Source: Molanna angustata (lineage: Eukaryota; Arthropoda; Insecta; Trichoptera; Molannidae). Taken from it: DNA of 64,000 nucleotides. Location: NCBI GenBank assembly GCA_963576475.1, contig OY754980.1, positions 29,054,563 to 29,118,562 of the forward strand. Direction: 5' to 3'. The position numbers were made by a program, and so were the translations under genes. This document shows positions 11,228 to 20,238 of this stretch, one piece after another. The notes under the pieces are model-generated. The model did not search any database. It was not told the origin of the DNA and saw nothing but the letters and a program-made list of their open reading frames with translations. Every line of letters starts with the position of its first letter. The first letter of the stretch is position 1.

Positions 11228-11581
11228 GACAAACAGAATGTCTCTGGCTTTGGTGCGTGCAGCCGGCCCTGTCTGTCAATCAGCACGCGTCCTTTACGAA
11301 TTACATAAGTGGTAGCTATGTACGAAATGTCACCAATTTTGCTATGAAAATGTTGCCGGTCTAATGACTTCATTCAGAAGTGCAGTTACAGCCCCCGCCT
11401 TGCCTCGCCCCTCCCCCACCCCCCTTCCCAGTCGGTCGGCCTTTTGTGCGGGTAATTGGTGGGTTTTATAATTTCACGCAGTTTTCGGCGTCATCTGCTT
11501 CATTTGATGACATTAGTGATGACAAGTAGCTACCTACCTAAATAGGCACATATAGAGCTTCCGGATATTTGAAATCTCAGG

Positions 11582-11683
11582 TATTCGAATATCGAATCGC
11601 AAATTAATATACTATTCGAATATCGAATCGCAAATTAATATACTATTCGAATATCGAATCGCAAATTAATATACTATTCGAAT
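11582..11683. repeat. 31-bp tandem repeat, 3.3 copies
   Basis: Three almost identical units of TATTCGAATATCGAATCGC + AAATTAATATAC. The fourth is cut after TATTCGAAT where the palindrome begins. The core ATTCGAAT is self-complementary and is also the core of the 27-bp array at 12771. Confidence 0.9.
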
Positions 11684-11865
11684 TTTTAAAATAAATTAAA
11701 CACTTGTTTTTCTTTCTACATTTATTTTTACTCTCCAGAACGACCGTTTCGCCTGGTGAAGGCCTTTTCAACCAGTTGAAAAGGCCTTCACCAGGCGAAA
11801 CGGTCGTTCTGGAGAGTAAAAATAAATGTAGAAAGAAAAACAAGTGTTTAATTTATTTTAAAAAT
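11682..11865. repeat. Near-perfect 184-bp palindrome (91-bp arms)
   Basis: Arms 11682-11772 and 11775-11865 are exact reverse complements as far as I can check by eye, with a 2-nt centre. They include CGACCGTTTCGCCTGGTGAA and its complement. The two mirrored open frames (66 and 67 codons, sharing MFFFLHLFLLSRTTVSPGEG) are a consequence of the symmetry. The left edge abuts the 31-bp repeats, and a lone ATTCGAATATTTGAAAGG follows at ~11915, so the palindrome seems inserted in or next to that repeat. Confidence 0.92.
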
Positions 11866-11956
11866 GGAATTCTACATAGTAAACGCTGTCAGTGTAAACA
11901 AAATTAAAAGTACTATTCGAATATTTGAAAGGAGTACATTCTCAATATAAAAGTTA

Positions 11957-12452
11957 CATTCATTCATACCATCACGGCATAGCCCAAAATATATGTGGTA
12001 ACCATTAGCTTATAAAAGGAAGTACAACACGCGAGTGTATACCCACACGCCAATCTCGTCACACATAAAAGGCGGTATGACCAAGATCTCTGTAAAAAAA
12101 TAACCTACTGGGAATCTAACAATAGTAAGGCACCATAAGTATAATAGAACTTCTTGAAAGCTTTAAAATTGTTCGTCGAGATCACAATGTCCGCATGACC
12201 AATGGGACCTTGAATAGGCCCACGGACAGCAACGAGGAGCTCCGATCTAAAAGAGGACACCATTGGGTGGCAACAATCCCACAGGATATGTTCTGAAGTT
12301 TGGTCCGGGTATTGACAGAACTGACATGAGGCAGAGGAGGCAAGATGTTATTGTTGACTGATGCATTTTCCATAACCAGGCTCTTACGGGACACACGAAA
12401 ACAATAATAAAAAAGAGTGGTAACACTATTGTAAGCCGGTGCCTCATATAAA
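11957..12452 (-). mobile_element. SINE R long form, full length
   Basis: It has the same tail (complement of GCCGTGATGGTATGAATGAA) and the same head (CGGGACAC, AGAGTGGTAACACTATTGTA) as the short SINE R. The middle, however, is ~240 bp of LINE E 3' coding sequence. Length is ~495 bp against ~297 bp for the short copy at 52087. This looks like the head + LINE-tail composite from which short copies derive by loss of the middle, or an independent fusion. Confidence 0.7.
12105..12347 (-). pseudogene. LINE E C-terminal CCHC knuckle, 80 codons
   Basis: An open minus-strand frame without ATG runs from just after a TAA at 12348-12350 to TAG at 12105-12107. It holds CQFCQYPDQTSEHILWDC, a C-x2-C-x8-H-x4-C knuckle of the type found after the RT (and RNase H) of R1/Jockey-group LINEs, followed by GPIGHADIVISTNN. 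It is the 3' end of a LINE ORF carried inside the long SINE R. There is no RT domain here. Confidence 0.7.
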
Positions 12453-12609
12453 GTTAAACACACAAATACTTAGAACAATACACTTTTAAAATATTATATA
12501 TTTATAAATAAACAAAAATTAAAGTTATATCGGTACCCAGCACAGGAGAATTTCATCAAATTCGTTTTTCACGCAAATATTGCTTTTCTGCCCTACAAAC
12601 ACTAGTTAT

Positions 12610-12700
12610 TTATAATAAATTGCCATATGGGAATAAACTCGACATTTGTACAAAGTGCAAGGCGTTTATCATTTATTTATTTATTATTTTTATATCGTTG
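12610..12700 (+). repeat. Retroelement 3' tail with TTGCCAT hairpin
   Basis: AATTGCCATATGGGAATAAA resembles the AATTGCCATCTGGCAATAAA tail at 47963. An ATTT-rich run follows. Probably a decayed LINE or SINE tail. Confidence 0.4.
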
Positions 12701-12770
12701 ATAGGTAACTTCAGACACTCTTTCGAATTGTCCGTAAGCGATTGGCGAAATTATAAATTATAGGATATAT

Positions 12771-13250
12771 GACGAAATATTCGAATACAGAATATTTAAC
12801 GAAATATTCGAATACCGAATTTTTAACGAAATATTCGAATACGGAATTTTCAACGAAATATTCGAATACTGAATTTTCAACAAAATATTCGAATACCGAA
12901 TTTTTAACGTAATATTCGAATACAGAATATTTAACGAAATCTTCGAATACTGATTATTTAAAGAAATATTCGAATACCGAATATTTAACGAGCTATTCGA
13001 ATACATAATTTTTAACGTAATATTCGAATACAGAATATTTAACGAAATCTTCGAATACCGAATATTTAACGAAATATTCGAATACCGAATATTTAACGAA
13101 ATATTCGAATACCGAATTTTTAACGAACTATTCGAATACCGAATATTTTACGAAATATTCGAAGACCGAATTTTTAACTAAATATTCGAATACCGAATAT
13201 TTAACGCAATTTTCTAATTTCGAATATTTAACGAAATATTCGAATATTTC
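12771..13250. repeat. 27-bp tandem repeat, ~18 copies
   Basis: The consensus unit is ACGAAATATTCGAATACCG + AATATTTA, diverged by a few substitutions per unit. 27 = 9 codons, so minus-strand frames (12758-13006 and 13128-13397) run through it as repeated YSNISLNIR-type peptides; I do not regard these as genes. The self-complementary ATTCGAAT core is shared with the 31-bp array at 11582. Confidence 0.93.
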
Positions 13251-13688
13251 AATACATATTTCAATTGGAAGCTCTGCTCTATCACATGTATAGTAACATA
13301 TATGGCCGTGTTGTCTGTAATAAGTACATAAATTACTTTTGGCACGTAAATAATGGACGGATACACCATTGACTGGTTCCTGTGACAATTGGGTCATGTT
13401 ATTTGGAAACGGAATGATTTTAAGCTAATCAAAGACATTATAACCAGTGATGTGCTTCATTTCAAATTAATGCCATTTTCAAACGGAAATGCAAAATAGG
13501 TATTTTCCATTTTAAATGTTTTTTACACCCACTTATCTAAATTTTATTCCTTTTTTCCTAGACGCTCTAAGATTGTATTATTGGTAATAATTTATATTTA
13601 TTTAAGCTAGCAACATTATATCCTCGTAAATAACTAAAATTAATAAATGATTAACGAAATAGCGTAAATTAAAATAAGTATGTACATA
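13251..13688. other. No gene seen
   Basis: Ordinary AT-rich sequence between the 27-bp array and the T element. Confidence 0.45.
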
Positions 13689-14192
13689 TATATTTTATGA
13701 CAAATATTGAACATCTCAATAGAGACGATGACGGAATATTATAGGAGAACCGGGAAATAAAGGCACCTACACGGCTTACAACCTGTCCCCTGTCCCCTGT
13801 CCCCTGTACCCTGTCCCCTGTCCCCTGTCCCCTGTCCCCTGTCCCCTGTCCCCTGTCCCCTGTCCCCTGTCCCCTGTCCCCTGTCCCCTGTCCCCTGTCC
13901 CCTGTCCCCTGTCCCCTGTCCCCTGTCCCCTGTCCCCTGTCCCCTGTCCTTACTATGTCCTCTTATTGAGTACCCTAGAAATCCAATTTTTGAAAGTTCT
14001 AAATACATATGTTAATCATGAAAATCTTTTCGCTTGAGAATAATCTGAAACATCATCGCCATCTATTAAGTATCACAGAAACTTTTTTTGTAACGCTATC
14101 TATTGAGAAATTGGTTTGACAAAATGAAAACTTCTTCTATCATATTCCAACTTCGTCTCTATTGAGATGTTAAAAAAATGTCATAAAATATC
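13689..14192 (+). mobile_element. T element with both terminal inverted repeats
   Basis: The inner inverted repeat AACATCTCAATAGAGACGA (13710) pairs with its complement ending at 14171. The outer ATATTTTATGACA at ~13691 pairs with TGTCATAAAATAT ending ~14190, giving ends of ~50 bp with a mismatched patch. There is no coding capacity, so it is non-autonomous. The interior is collinear with 3716-4030 except that the AtCGGCTGG..CACCAATTA segment is replaced by a 7-bp array. Superfamily not determined: no clear TSD or transposase. Confidence 0.8.
13782..13948. repeat. 7-bp (CCCCTGT)n array, ~24 copies, inside T element
   Basis: Almost perfect repeats of CCCCTGT with one TACCCTGT variant near 13804. 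The minus strand has GGGG runs every seven bases with 3-nt spacers, a strong G-quadruplex pattern. It starts exactly at the ACCTGTC that in other T copies reads ACCTGTCATCGGCTGG. The 89-codon GDRGQGT frame on the minus strand is an artefact. Confidence 0.95.
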
Positions 14193-14605
14193 ATTGACTC
14201 CCGACAGGGAAAAAAATACAAATAAATATTTGAGTTTATTTATTCGGTTTAAATAAATATTTTTTTTAATAGATAATGGTTTTAATACAAGGCTGTATTA
14301 TTTTTACTCTTTCACAGAGCTGAGAAACAATTTTGTACTTTCAGCGCAATTCGAAATTAGGTATTTTGCAATTTGAATTATTTTTTCTATAAACCATTTC
14401 ACATTTTGTATTTTCAAATTGGAAAGTTTTGACCCATTTCCATTTTGCATTTCAAATAGTTATACATGAGTACCTATAAATGTAACATTGCATTTATAGT
14501 TACTCATCCCAGCTCTCCATATCTTTTAAATACATAAGTACCCACGAGATATGTAAGGAATTTGTAAGTATTTTGTTAATTTTTATTGACAAACATTTTT
14601 TTTTC
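14193..14605. other. No gene seen
   Basis: It begins with the T-flank motif GACTCCCGACAGGG, then plain AT-rich sequence. Confidence 0.45.
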
Positions 14606-14925
14606 AACATCTCAATAGAGACGAAGTTGGGATATTGTAGAAGAACCAGGAACTCGAGGCACCTACAGGGCTTACGAACTGTGATCAGCTGGTTTACGTG
14701 ATCACTTTATGCGCTTGCGCAACGTTCACCAATTATCCCTTCTTATTGAGTTCCCTTATCAATGTAATTTTTGAAAGTTCTATTTATTTGAATAGTGTGT
14801 AACATTTCACCTGAAAATAAGTAACTATACTATTGCCATCTATGGGGTAACGGAAAAGTCTTTTTGTAACGTCATCTCTTGAGAAATCCAATGTTTGCGT
14901 ATATGCAATTAAAAAAATATCGATT
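14606..14925 (+). mobile_element. T element, internally shortened
   Basis: The left inverted repeat AACATCTCAATAGAGACGAA is intact. The body includes CTTACGAACTGTGATCAGC and ACGTGATCACTTTATGCGC. At the right it jumps from TCTTGAGA straight to AATCCAATGTTTGCGTATA, an outer-end sequence, so the segment between has been lost. Confidence 0.75.
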
Positions 14926-15193
14926 TATTTTGTTAATGTTTCATAAGATATCTGTTGGGTTTTTGGTTACTTATAAATACAACAGTAAAAATATGAAATA
15001 CAATGAGTTCCACCACCCGTTCTAAATGTTGCTTTTTTAGGTGAAACCACCTTTTAGGTGGGACCTTCAGATAGCCGCTGTGCGGAATTGGAGAGAAATG
15101 ACCTTTTTGCATCTTTATTTCGTTAATAATTGTTTCATTGTTTTTTTGGTTCCTATTAAATACAACAGCCAAAATATGTAACACCTCACATAG
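14926..15193 (+). repeat. Partial duplication of SINE R-derived sequence before the 33-bp array
   Basis: ACAACAGTAAAAATATGAAA at ~14980 and ACAACAGCCAAAATATGTAA at ~15167 are two versions of the same leader. The first is followed by CCACCCGTTCTAAATGTTGC and a GGTGAAACCACC stretch, which are SINE R pieces. This indicates a segmental duplication before the array expanded. Confidence 0.5.
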
Positions 15194-16018
15194 TTTAGCA
15201 ATGTGGTTCATCACCCGTTCTAAATGTTTAGCAATGTGTTTCATCACCCGTTTTAAATATTTGGCTTTGTGGTTCATCACCCGTTCTAAATGTTTAGCAA
15301 TGTGGTTCATCACCCGTTCTAAACATTTAGCTATGGGGTTCATCACCCGTTCTAAACGTTTAGCAATGTGGTTCATCATCCGTTCTAAACATTTAGCTAT
15401 GGGGTTCATCACCCGTTCTAAACGTTTAGCAATGTGGTTCATCACCCGTTCTAAATGTTTAGCAATGTGTTTCATCACCCGTTTTAAATATTTGGCAATG
15501 TGGTTCATCACCCGTTCTAAATGTTTAGCAATGTGTTTCATCACCCGTTTTAAATATTTGGCTTTGTGGTTCATCACCCGTTCTAAATGTTTAGCAATGT
15601 GGTTCATCACCCGTTCTAAACATTTAGCTATGGGGTTCATCACCCGTTCTAAACGTTTAGCAATGTGGTTCATCATCCGTTCTAAACATTTAGCTATGGG
15701 GTTCATCACCCGTTCTAAACGTTTAGCAATGTGGTTCATCACCCGTTCTAAATGTTTAGCAATGTGTTTCATCACCCGTTTTAAATATTTGGCAATTTGG
15801 TTCATCACCCGTTCTAAATGTTTAGCAATGTGTTTCATCACCCGTTTTAAATATTTGGCAATGTGGTTCATCACCCGTTCTAAATGTTTAGCAATGTGGT
15901 TCATCACCCGTTCTAAACATTTAGCAATGGGGTTCATCACCCGTTCTAAACGTTTAGCAATGTGGTTCATCATCCGTTCTGAATGTTTAGCAATGTGGTT
16001 CATCAGCCGTTCTATGTT
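15194..16018. repeat. 33-bp minisatellite, 25 units, 9-unit higher-order repeat
   Basis: Unit TTTAGCAATGTGGTTCATC + ACCCGTTCTAAATG; 25 contiguous units of exactly 33 bp. Variant order repeats every nine units: 15227-15523, 15524-15820, and a partial third from 15821. Because 33 = 11 codons, both strands stay open (334 codons at 15138-16142 plus; 356 codons at 14933-16003 minus). The peptides are pure 11-residue repeats, and I do not call either a gene. The unit corresponds to the SINE R segment between its CTCACATAG and the CCTTTTTAGG box. Confidence 0.95.
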
Positions 16019-16156
16019 GCTTTTTTTGGTGAGACGAGACTGGTGTGATAAACCGATAAACGCATGTGTCGTGCTTCATTTTATAAGCCATTGCACACTT
16101 CCGACCGGTAGCCCCACATTGAGGAACATGCTGATGGTATGAGTGAATGAATTATA
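16019..16156 (+). mobile_element. SINE R 3' part (continues the array-bearing copy)
   Basis: From GGTGAGACGAGACTGGTGTG to GCTGATGGTATGAGTGAATG, this is the SINE R tail directly downstream of the last 33-bp unit. The array therefore lies inside one SINE R copy in plus orientation. Confidence 0.8.
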
Positions 16157-16659
16157 TTGGTTCGTGGTATTAAATATTTTGTACGATTATTATTTATCAA
16201 TGCGTTGATTGAAAACCTCTATATGGCAACGATCCATTTTAAATAATCAGCATAATATTATATATTCAATTTAACTGCGTGTATTTGGTATCTGAAATTC
16301 AGAATCGATTTATAATAATTATAAATTTATTAAGTCTTGCACTGTAGGGGGTTGAGCGGAGGCTGAAGTAGAAGATTCAATTTGGCACTATGGAATATTT
16401 TTTGGTTCGTTCCTTTGATAAGGACTTTTTATCTCGGAACCTCCGGCAGTAGCAATAAAGGCGGGAGGTAACGAAGTACTGCCCGAGGGTTTATGTTTCG
16501 ATAGCATAAAATAATGTTATTGCTTTTTGGTGTACACGAGGAGATGTGATATTCTCTGTACACTCAGAAACAGGCTTGGCAATGCAATGCGTGGTACGCG
16601 AAACATTTAAATATTTTTAATTACCTACTATATTGTAATGGGATAGTTACAAAAAAATC
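16157..16659. other. No gene seen
   Basis: AT-rich, with a GC-richer stretch at 16400-16500 holding ACCTCCGGCAGTAGCAATAA that I do not recognise. Confidence 0.4.
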
Positions 16660-16897
16660 GGTCCCCTCTGCGATCAAGGCACGCGGAGAATCAGGTACAA
16701 CCACGAACTACAGAGCCTATTCAAGGAACCAAATATCGTCCAAACGATAAAAATAGGGAAGCTCCGCTGGTTAAGACACGTGTATCGTATGGAAAATGTC
16801 CAGACACCAAAAAGAGTCCTCACATCATGTCCGGAGGGAAGAAGAGGTGTGGGAAGGCCAATAATACGGTGGATGGATGGATTCGAGAAGGACCTTT
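16660..16897 (+). pseudogene. LINE B (RTE-like) C-terminal fragment
   Basis: The plus frame reads GTRRIRYNHELQSLFKEPNI, KLRWLRHVYRM, then CPEGRRGVGRPIIRWMDGFE. This is the same block as 6795-7265 (NHELQALYDEPNIVQVIK). It is truncated at both ends. Confidence 0.75.
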
Positions 16898-18178
16898 AGA
16901 ATGCCGGTGTGCGGTGCGATAAGGTGCAATGGAGATGATTCCTTGAGGAAAAAATATAACTTTGGGGCACATTAAACCCATTTGATTTATTGTTATTTAA
17001 TTAATTAATTTATTTATTTAGAGGACAACATACAGCTTATAATGAAATATATAAAATAAAGATGATTTGAGTAATATTAAAGGCAATGACAGGTTGTCAC
17101 TGGAGTCATTGTAGTATATTAATATACGTTAGGACTAGTTACATATATCGGTGAGATATTGTGTGAATGATGTGTGAAATTGTATGTATGTATAATGTGT
17201 GCAGTATATTTGTTGTTTAAATCCACGAATGAGTTTTTAAATCCACGAAGAAGCAGTTGCTTTTAAACATATTGGAAATAAATCATTTTCGGTTTCGGTA
17301 CAAGTACCTACTTAATTATAATAAAAAAAAAACAAATGAATTAATTTACATTATAATTTGCATATCCCCAGCGTGAAAGAACAATATCACATATTTGTAA
17401 AATAAATAAAAACATAATTTCTTTTCTTGTTTCTATTTAGCGACCACTGTCTGTAAGTATACACTCGGTATCATCCTTATAATATAGCTATGGCTGCATA
17501 AATCTTTGGTGCCGTGTTGGTACTAATACGTTTACTGGTATGGTTGGTACTAAGGGTAGGTACCATGGTGCCAGGGTCACGTGATATGATTTATGGATCC
17601 CTTTGTTCATACCCGTTAACTTCTCAGATACAACCCTATAGCTACATCCATTCCTTAATTCCATCTTACATAATGTACATTCAAATCATGCATCATGTAC
17701 ATTCTCTGGACTCGAAAAACTCAATTTTAAGTTAGAAGAATTTGTCATTTGGCAATAGACTCGCTTATTGCAAGAATGTAAGAAAGAGTTATTATAACGG
17801 CATACTTTCTTATTTTTTGTTAGAATCATCGGTATAGATGAATCTAACAATAAATTAAGTTTATTATAGTATGTTCACTTTATTGGGTTAATTATAATGT
17901 GTTATGTATTAAGTTCTCAAGCATCAAATAATATGGTTAAGTTATCGATACAATCGTATTTACATATCGGACGTCCTAAAACAGGTTCACCTAGTTGGAC
18001 GTTCAATGAAACAATATAAATATGGTTAAGTTATTGATACTAATCGTATTTACTTATATTTATATATCCAATACTCGCTTAGACCCCATTAGATTTTGAA
18101 AGATATCTGATCAGTGCTTTTAATTTTTTAATTGTCAAATATTTCAAAGAGATGACATGATGAGTTCTTGGTTCTCTT
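16898..18178. other. No gene; one short direct duplication
   Basis: An AATTAATTTATTTATTTAGA run near 17000 may be a minus-strand LINE tail. ATATGGTTAAGTTATCGATA (17930) recurs as ATATGGTTAAGTTATTGATA (18020). A GAAGAATTTGTCATTTGGCA tail-like motif lies at 17738. The 73-codon frame at 17514 has no coding signs. Confidence 0.4.
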
Positions 18179-18285
18179 ATAATATTCCAACTTCGTCTCT
18201 ATTGAGATGTTAAAAAGTTTGTCAAAAAAATATCATTTGACTCCCGACGGAAAAAAATCCAATGTTTGCGTATACATATCAAATT
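18179..18285 (-). mobile_element. T element terminal fragment
   Basis: It contains TTCGTCTCTATTGAGATGTT, then TTTGTCAAAAAAATATCA, GACTCCCGACGG and ATCCAATGTTTGCGTATA. These are the ordered outer parts of one T-element end. No opposite end is seen nearby. Confidence 0.7.
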
Positions 18286-18800
18286 GAAAGCTATAACAAA
18301 CAACTGGTTAACAACCAAACAACCAAAGGACGAAAAGAAACAGAAAAATTATTTAATATTACTACTTAATTGACTTAATAAAATCAAAATTATATTAGCA
18401 TTAGCCCTTTTATTCATAATATGCAATATTTAATATTTTTATATTAAATTATTATTTTTATTATTATTTTAGCAATATTTTCATACTACACTAAAACAAT
18501 ATAATATATGTACTTCACCTCTGTATCACTTCAACCTACCACTAAACCTTATAAAAATTAACTAACACTATGAAGAATATAAATAATAGAACTGATTTAT
18601 ATAACGATACTCTGGGATAGGCGTAGCCTAGTAGAGTAGCCTAATCCACAAATTAAAATATATATAATGTATACACTTATGACTTAAACTTTAACTTAAT
18701 TAATAGTATTACCTATACATTTTATCTACTCTGTATAAAGTTATATTGTACATACTTCTTGTATTATCATACTTGTAAAAAAGGATTTTTAATAAATAAA
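18286..18800 (+). other. AT-rich DNA ending in a probable LINE 3' tail
   Basis: 18600-18800 carries GGCGTAGCCTAGTAGAGTAG and ends AAGGATTTTTAATAAATAAA, the layout of the hairpin-plus-AAAT tails elsewhere. No coding portion is recognised. Confidence 0.35.
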
Positions 18801-18889
18801 TGAAATACATTTAAAAAATATTCGATTAAAATAAATGTACTTAATATTGACGATTTCTTTTTCAACGTGGATTTTGCAGCTGCTTATTT

Positions 18890-19279
18890 TAAGTTCTCGT
18901 CTGTGCGTTAATTTTGCGTTTGTTTATAATTTATAAATACTTTGAAGTGGCGAAAGTTAGTCGGTCTACCGCCTAGTGATAGGTTTTCAGTATACACAGT
19001 ACAGCAAGCGGTGTGTTTGATTTAAAATTCGGCAAAGTTTGTCTAAAGTTATTTGCAGGAAACACGTATTTCGCACTGAAGCGAAGGAAGGACTGTGTGT
19101 GGTTTGAGATCACACTGTACAGTGGCACTACAGTCTTCGGAAGTATAGCGGATTCTGTTTTTGAACGTTATGCATTTCAACTTGTGAATGTTTCAAACGT
19201 TTCGTATTATTACTTTATTTTATTAATTTATTTAGAAAACAAACAGGATACAATGTTAAAAGTAAAGAATATAATATGA
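18890..19279 (+). other. Unassigned unique region with 88-codon frame
   Basis: This ~390-bp stretch is not repeated elsewhere in the window and is less AT-rich than its surroundings. The frame 19013-19279 (VFDLKFGKVCLKL.. to ..YYYFILLI) shows no domain and becomes hydrophobic at its end. It could be a decayed element or a non-coding exon. I have no evidence of splice sites or expression. Confidence 0.2.
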
Positions 19280-19476
19280 CAATTTAAAAAAAGCTTCATT
19301 TATGCATTATGATTAGTATGATCAGTATGTCGATTATTTTGTCTGTGAATATCGATATTGTTTTTTGTAAACATCTCACGATTCGATAATTTTGTATTTG
19401 AACATCTCGCGTTTTATTACAATTTATTTAAAGAGATTGATACGTTTAAAAATTTCTAAACCACCAAACATTTTAT

Positions 19477-19612
19477 TTATTTATTTTATTGATTTACAGA
19501 ACCAACAGTTTACATTACAAATTTACAGTAGCTATATTATATGAATCAAGTTATAAACCTTTTAAAGGTTTTTTTAAATAATTTAATTTAAACTAAGTAA
19601 TATATTAGTATT
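19477..19612 (-). repeat. E repeat, inverted partner of 22300-22436
   Basis: TTGATTTACAGAACCAACAG and the following ~110 bp are the almost exact reverse complement of 22300-22430. The element has an AATAAAATAAAT tail on its own 3' side and an internal AACCTTTTAAAGGTT palindrome. No coding potential. Confidence 0.85.
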
Positions 19613-19715
19613 ACCTCAGAACAGGCTTTGCATAGTGAGGTAATAAATTCCATTGTAATATTTATTTTTTGTTATATACCTTATTGTACTCTATAATGGA
19701 AATAAATAAATAAGA
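19612..19715 (+). repeat. LINE 3'-UTR tail with CCTC..GAGG hairpin
   Basis: TACCTCAGAACAGGCTTTGC + ATAGTGAGGTAATA forms a clean stem. TTGTACTCTATAATGGAAA and an AAAT tail follow. It is the plus-strand counterpart of the LINE D tail at 31047-31087. Confidence 0.55.
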
Positions 19716-19844
19716 AAAATAAATAACAATTGCAAATTTAAAATTAAAATTAATTAGTTAATTAAATTGATTGTTATTTTTATTTTTTTTAATATTTTCT
19801 TTAAAGAATGAATATATTATTTTAACAAGTACATAAACAATCAT

Positions 19845-20095
19845 ACAAAGTTGACAGGAACGGAATAAGGGGTCGCGGGCGCCCAAGAAAAGGATGGCAC
19901 GACCATGTAAACGATATTTTGAAAGATGGAAATGTAAGAAGCATGAACAACAGACGAACATGTATAAGACGATGTATGAATGTTGATGAGGCGATGAATG
20001 TGTGTCAAGATAGAAAAATGTGACGTTCGGTTCTCTCTGACTACCCCGTGAGGGACATGGCGTGATGGTAGGTATGTATGTATGTATATACATCA
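19845..20095 (+). pseudogene. LINE A 3' fragment
   Basis: The frame reads DRNGIRGRGRPRKGWHDHVN, then DILKDGNVRSMNNRRTCIRR, with one stop where W is expected (AAAATGTGA), then the SDYPVRDMA ending. It finishes in GATGGTAGGTATGTATG. It is 5'-truncated. It sits at the 3' end of a SINE1 copy, so it may have inserted into it. Confidence 0.85.
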
Positions 20096-20238
20096 TCATA
20101 AATTCCCTAAATTAAGCATACATGCTTGTGCTATAGGTGAACGATATCGGTCGTGGTAGGATTCGAACTCACGACCTCTGGATTACTAACCCAGCGCGCT
20201 AATCGCTGCCACTCCGGTACTCTGCCTCCACCCATCTA
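20096..20238 (-). mobile_element. SINE1
   Basis: The minus strand carries the tRNA-Thr-like head with a CGGAGTGGCAGCGATTAGCG A-box variant, a B box GTTCGAATCC, and the SINE1 body. The final ACTTGTTACAAGG is missing where the LINE A tail abuts. Confidence 0.75.

Noticed and set aside
11682..11865. Two homologous small proteins on opposite strands
   Set aside because: Identical peptides arise because the sequence is a perfect palindrome.
12758..13006. Repeat protein YSNISLNIR
   Set aside because: Translation of a 27-bp (9-codon) tandem repeat; units not conserved at the protein level more than at the DNA level.
13739..14008. 89-codon GDRGQGT-rich protein
   Set aside because: Translation of the 7-bp array inside a T element.
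14933..16003. 356-codon protein on the minus strand
   Set aside because: Pure 11-residue repeats produced by a 33-bp array; equally open on the other strand.
15194..16018. CRISPR array
   Set aside because: Contiguous 33-bp units without spacers in a eukaryotic context; derived from SINE R.
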